Positions 59,492-64,000 of a stretch of 64,000 bases of DNA are shown here, in pieces (the first letter of the stretch is position 1; every line of letters begins with the position of its first letter). The translations under genes were made by a program, and so were the position numbers. The notes under the pieces are model-generated. The model ran no database searches. It saw only the letters and a list, made by a program, of their open reading frames with translations, and was not told the origin of the DNA. Source of the stretch: Hymenopellis radicata (Eukaryota; Basidiomycota; Agaricomycetes; Agaricales; Physalacriaceae); the NCBI GenBank assembly GCA_015501595.1, contig JADNRX010000027.1:234327-298326 (forward strand). Reading direction: 5' to 3'.

Positions 59492-62488
59492 CCAGGGCGT
59501 CAGGATAATCCCCCATTTCCTTTCTTCCTCTTCCCCCACTTCGACCTCACCACGACCACTATGGCTCTGACTACGACGTCGCTGTGCTGCCGCCTACGTC
59601 GGGATCGTCGACTCGTCTTGTCGAGGTGAGTCATTTCCTTAAGGCGGCCATGTTGAACTTTCCGCTCATCGTTGTGCAGGTGTCGGGATGTTGGATTTGG
59701 CATTCTCGCAGTATTGCCAGACGTCACTCGAAACGGCGCCGCCGCCCTCGGTAAGCTATTTCTTGCCATGGTGTTCAACCTCGAACCAATGCCATGCGGA
59801 CGTGCTTTGCAGGCTGCGTGACTTTTGTCTAGCCATGACTCTCGCCCGACGCACTTCCCACCGACATCACCGACGACTTCAACTGCGATGTGACTCGACG
59901 ACGTTGATTTTGCTGACCACGGTAGGTCCATGTTCGGATTGATTGTTCTTTGAGTTACCTTTGCTTAGCCACATCGACTCATCCATTCAAGACTTTGATC
60001 ACGGACTCTTTACCCTCTTCCTCGACTACGTACCGGTCAGTTACGGTCTTACTCATTGTTAACAATGTTGTTGACATCGCCTTGTGTCTAGACGTCGACC
60101 ACCTCGTCGTCATCGGGATTCGGCAGGACGTCGATGTTGGTCTTGTCCTTCGTTGGACACTGTCAAGCCTTCGCCGACGTCTCGACCTCATATGTTCATC
60201 TTTCTTCTATCAAGTGTTCATGCTTCACTAACTACTTACATGTAGCCTTACCGTTGGACTTTGGTTCTATTTCGGCTCATCGTCGAGGTAAGTTTACCTT
60301 CCCCCGTGTCGTCGGTTCAACGTACTAACAACTTGCAAGTTGCAGTCATCGACCCCCACATCAACCTCTTGCCTTTGTCGACGTCGAGTCTTCGTCGCCG
60401 CCGTTGTTGGTAAGTCTCATCCTTCATTTACTTGATCATCGAGTCACCTTTCATCAAGGTCATCGTCGACGACTCGACTATCATCATTCGTTGTCTTGTA
60501 TGTCCTCACCATGTTCACGTTCGTCTCAGATGTTAATGAGCTTTTTCTTCATTAACAGGTCCTCATCAACATTGACAGCGCTGTTCATTGCCGACTGACT
60601 GTGAGTCGCAAAGTCTTCTCCTACCGGTACGTGGTCAAGTTTCCTTCGTTCGCGATGTCTCTGATTGTTCATACAATTGTGAAGGATCTAGCAAGTACTT
60701 CCCTTGCGATGACGCTCATCGGATTCTGAGTCGATTTCAGGATCACGCCGCAGGTAAGTCTTTCCGTTCATTTCCTCCTTTATGCGCTGACCGTCTCCTT
60801 TCGTGAATCAGGTTGTTCGAGCTCGACGCGTACGGTAAGCATGTCATGACCAGTTGTCATGCAAATGAGTTGACATTTACTTTGAAACAGAAACGAGAGT
60901 TGCTGTGAATGACAACTTGGACGGCCTGGTAAGCGTCTGACTGTCCTTCTTGTTCGCCTTTTGAACTAACGGTTAACTCAGCTATAGAACACGCACGATT
61001 CGACTGGTCTCTTACGCGGAGGTGCCGGCGAAGGAAGTAAGATTCGGGCAAAGCTCAATGTGCAGATTCTGACGATTACATAGCGATAGATGCGGCTACA
61101 AGCGTCTCGGCTTTCGACTACTTTACGAGGTAACACTTTTGTTACCCCGAAAGTAGACTTACTAACTTGTTTTTGGCAGATAGACCAGTTGATTGACGCT
61201 GTAGATACAGAAGGTAAGCTGCTGTTGGTGGTGTGGTGTACCCTACTAACGAGACTGCAACAGATGTACAGTAATGTAGAATGAGTAACTAGTTATGTAG
61301 TTGAAGTAGGTGTGGGAAGGCCCAGGACACGACACGAGCCGTAAGGCGAGAATGTCGCCGGTGACTCGTGGAGAGAATTGTCGCGTGAACGACACTGACA
61401 AGCGATGGTTGAGTCGGGAGGGACGAAGTTGATTTTGGTATTCAAAGACGGGGCTTCGGCACCGTACACGCAGAGAGCAGTAGAATACAAGTCGAGCGAA
61501 GCTTCCTAGCGTAGTTACATCCGGCGTAGTAAACAGAACCCTGAGAAATCTAAAATTTGAACAGAAGAACGAGCTGGAGACTTAAGATGGAGTGCTCCAG
61601 AGCCGCACTACTATGTTCCTAGGCACATTGAATAAAGTTCAAAGGTGACACAAGGATCCGCACTCGGTGCTCACCATAACACGCGGTCCTCTCGTTACGT
61701 GCCTATCGGCTTCTTGTGCACGTCGCGAGGAAGGATACAGAAAACCTAATTCGCAGTAAGCCGAAAACCATTCTGAATGAAAGCTTACCTGAAATTGCCG
61801 ATTGTGTTGATGACGGCAACACTATTCCAGTGCGCCGAATAGTCCACGGGAAGTCCAGAGGTCGTCGTCATTGAGGAGTGTCGAAGCGAGGTCATGATTT
61901 GAGCGCAAGTTCCTATTCGGGCAAACCCGAGCGATCGACGTGACTTGTTCTCATACCCTCACCACGTCGAGTTCAAGTTCTCGTGTCTAACAAATTCTGA
62001 CTTTCTCTCGTCCTGCGCGCGCCTCTCTTGTATCGGGATATTCTCTTCAAAACTCTCGCTTGACATCCCGACGGTTCTCTGGGAGCGACAACGCGTCCCC
62101 TTCCACTTTTGACGGTCACCTCGCATTCCGCTTCCGTCAATTTCGAGTTCAGCTATCTATGACGCGGCACTTGCAACTCAATCTTATCGCGTCGGGGCGA
62201 CAGCCTGGGAAGGGTGACGCGGCCTTCATCCTTGCCTCTATCCCCCATCCCGTTTCGATCTGGACGACCATTTCTGTGGGGAATCTCTCCTCGGCGTTAA
62301 AGGAGCTTGCGGATACAATACTCTGGATGCTTAATTCAGGGCGAAATCCCTGGCAAGACAATTCAAAACTCGCTGTACAGCATGCGGACTCTGAATGGAC
62401 TTCCATTCACCAGCGGTATGTGCCCCCATTTTGCGTATGACGACTCATTTCTATCAATAGACTTTATTCTAGATGCTCTGAGATCCGC

Positions 62489-62967
62489 AGACCTCGCGGT
62501 CTTGTGATTGTTACGCCATGTTGAAGTTCGCGCCGTGGAACCCTCCTTCGCTCGATTATGGTTTCTTCCTTTATGTGGCGGTGTTACCACAGCCCAGAAT
62601 AAGGATACGACATTCGTATGGATCCGCGAACGTTCGACTTGGGAACCTTTTCTCGTTGACGAGATCTCGATTTGGACTTGCTCACTTTGGTGCGTTCGAT
62701 TTGATAATGTCCTCTCGACTCGCTCATACCTCTCCCAGATATTCTTACAACATTCCTCTACTCGCAGCCCCATCGTTCGGCTCCTTGCAATTTCAATTCA
62801 ACAACATTCCGACACCAACTTACGTGTGGCGCGAATTCCAACATTCCGCGGATTCGGTTGACAAAGCCTAACTGATGGCTTAGCGACAGCGACGTCATGG
62901 CCCTCGAATCCGAACTGGATTAATTCCCTCAGATCTGGATCTCGCCCGAGATATTTTGGGATATAAG
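62489..62967 (+). promoter_or_regulatory. Promoter module B, unit 3
   Basis: AGACCTCGCGGTCT (62,489-62,502), AGATCTGGATCT (62,931-62,942) and TATAAG (62,962-62,967). Confidence 0.55.
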
Positions 62968-64000
62968 CCTGGACCAGCGAGGTGTCCCCCATTCCATTCT
63001 TCCTTTCCCCCCACTCTCACTCGCCTCTCACGCTCACTACGACCACGATGTCGACGCCGTCGGTCGTCTCTTTGACGTCGGCATCGCTTGCTAACATCGT
63101 GTCCGCCGGGTAGGTGTCCTCTTGCCGTCATGTTCGAACTTGGTTGATTGTTCAGCGCGTTGAACAGGATGTCGGGGTGTCGGGATTTGACTTCTCAAGG
63201 GCTCTCGCTGCCTCGCACGGGATCGCATCGGAACGCGGGACGACCCCGCCAGCATGTTCGACTTGGTTCAATCGAGGCGGCGCAGGTCACGGTATGTTGA
63301 ACTTTTTCTTTTCAACCATGTTGGTTGATTTTGATTTACGTCTCTTATAGTTTGTCGACTCTCTTGTCAAGACTTGTCTTGGTTGTGTTGGCTTTTCTTG
63401 TTGGTCTCCGTTGACGTCGATCTAGTTTCCACGACGTCAACATCAGTCGAAGACTTGACTCTTGCTCGTCTCTCTCGAAGGTATGTTAGTCTTTCCGTTG
63501 ATTGTCCTTGACCGATGTTAACTGGTCTCTAGGTCCTTTGTCGCCATCACGTCAACGCATCGGGGCTTAACCTCACCGACCTCGTCTCTTGCCACGCTGC
63601 TAGCTGTCTCATTGAAGTATGTCTACCCTTTCATTCATTTCTTATTGATACTAACTACTTTCAGCATTCACGTTGACTTGTCTTCTCCCGACGTCTTGCT
63701 GAGTATGTTCTGTCCTTCGTTCTCTTGAGTCTTCGTCGACGCTGACTATCTCGGGCAGACGGGTATGATGGCCCATGGTCACATCGATGCACTGTAAGTC
63801 TTGGCACCTTGATGTCTTCCAACATCGTCTAACTCGCCATCAGCTACGACTTTGACAACAGCCAAGGCCGTCGTTGAACGAAGATGTTCTTCAACGCTGC
63901 CTCGAACTTGAACCACGGTACGTCGAGTTCCTTGGTTCGGCTCAGCCTCTTTCTAGGTCTGCATGTTTCGGGTCGAGGCCGACACTGTAACAGCAGTAAG

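Larger units (their letters stand above)
51622..64000 (+). repeat. Tandem array unit 3 (cut by window end)
   Basis: From exon 4 of the DUF6535-type gene onwards it is colinear with unit 1 at a nearly constant offset of 26,498-26,499 bp. Many stretches between 57.5 and 62 kb translate identically to unit 1. The window ends about 700 bp before the expected unit end. Confidence 0.9.
58140..64000. other. Unit 3: sub-repeats A and B
   Basis: Almost identical to 31,641-37,502 of unit 1 up to ~62.2 kb, then with scattered single-base indels. Splice-like signals are kept. Promoter modules are listed separately. No protein is supported. Confidence 0.4.

Noticed and set aside
25044..64000. Array unit as an autonomous transposon
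   Set aside because: No transposase, integrase or reverse transcriptase frame, no terminal repeats at unit borders, and the borders fall within a gene exon. Unequal exchange between repeats explains it better.

Overview
The window looks like nuclear DNA from a filamentous basidiomycete (Agaricomycetes, plausibly a wood- or litter-decaying mushroom). Genes are cut by many ~45-65 nt GT-AG introns with CTNAC-like branch sites. There is a copper radical oxidase of the glyoxal oxidase family, a pair of seven-helix membrane proteins of a basidiomycete-type family, and a family of DUF6535-type membrane proteins. No rRNA, tRNA, CRISPR array or virus was recognised.

Positions 1-25,043 are single copy. 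In order they hold: an acidic two-exon protein (1,023-2,960); two inverted copies of a CACCTAGGTG-rich miniature element (2,954-3,241 and 7,603-7,826); a second short inverted-repeat element (4,315-4,855); a basic/acidic conserved protein with a possible N-myristoylation start (5,429-6,382); an F-box-like remnant (7,021-7,266); a Cys-rich spliced frame (7,828-8,871); a small secreted protein (9,870-10,510); a membrane-anchored coiled-coil protein with an acidic tail (11,713-12,841, minus); two divergently transcribed seven-helix paralogues with matching exon lengths (13,309-14,580 minus and 16,597-17,927 plus); a PaiB-like FMN-binding protein (19,240-19,962); and a secreted, C-terminally anchored copper radical oxidase (22,185-24,471). 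Two of the oxidase introns are near-identical twins around a 15-nt exon.

Positions 25,044-64,000 are a large tandem array of three copies of a ~13.2-13.4 kb unit: 25,044-38,212, 38,213-51,621, and 51,622 to the window end, where it is cut. Each unit opens with a DUF6535-type gene. Copy 1 is open from its first recognisable exon to its stop; copies 2 and 3 are broken by frameshifts. About 10 kb of intron-rich, ORF-poor sequence follows. This part contains two ~3.5 kb sub-repeats (A and B), each with a conserved promoter module: a palindromic AGAYCYCGCGGTCT box, then an AGATCTGGATCT box, then a TATA box, at nearly fixed spacing. Units 1 and 3 are almost identical across ~31-35.6 kb / 57.5-62 kb, while unit 2 is diverged there. 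In 28.1-30.9 kb, units 2 and 3 agree against unit 1. This mosaic pattern points to recombination or gene conversion within the array.

The most unusual material is (i) the array with its promoter-like modules and spliced transcription units whose splice signals persist while reading frames drift, and (ii) the twin introns in the oxidase gene. All gene models were spliced by eye from donor/acceptor signals and frame. Functions are assigned only where family motifs are visible.
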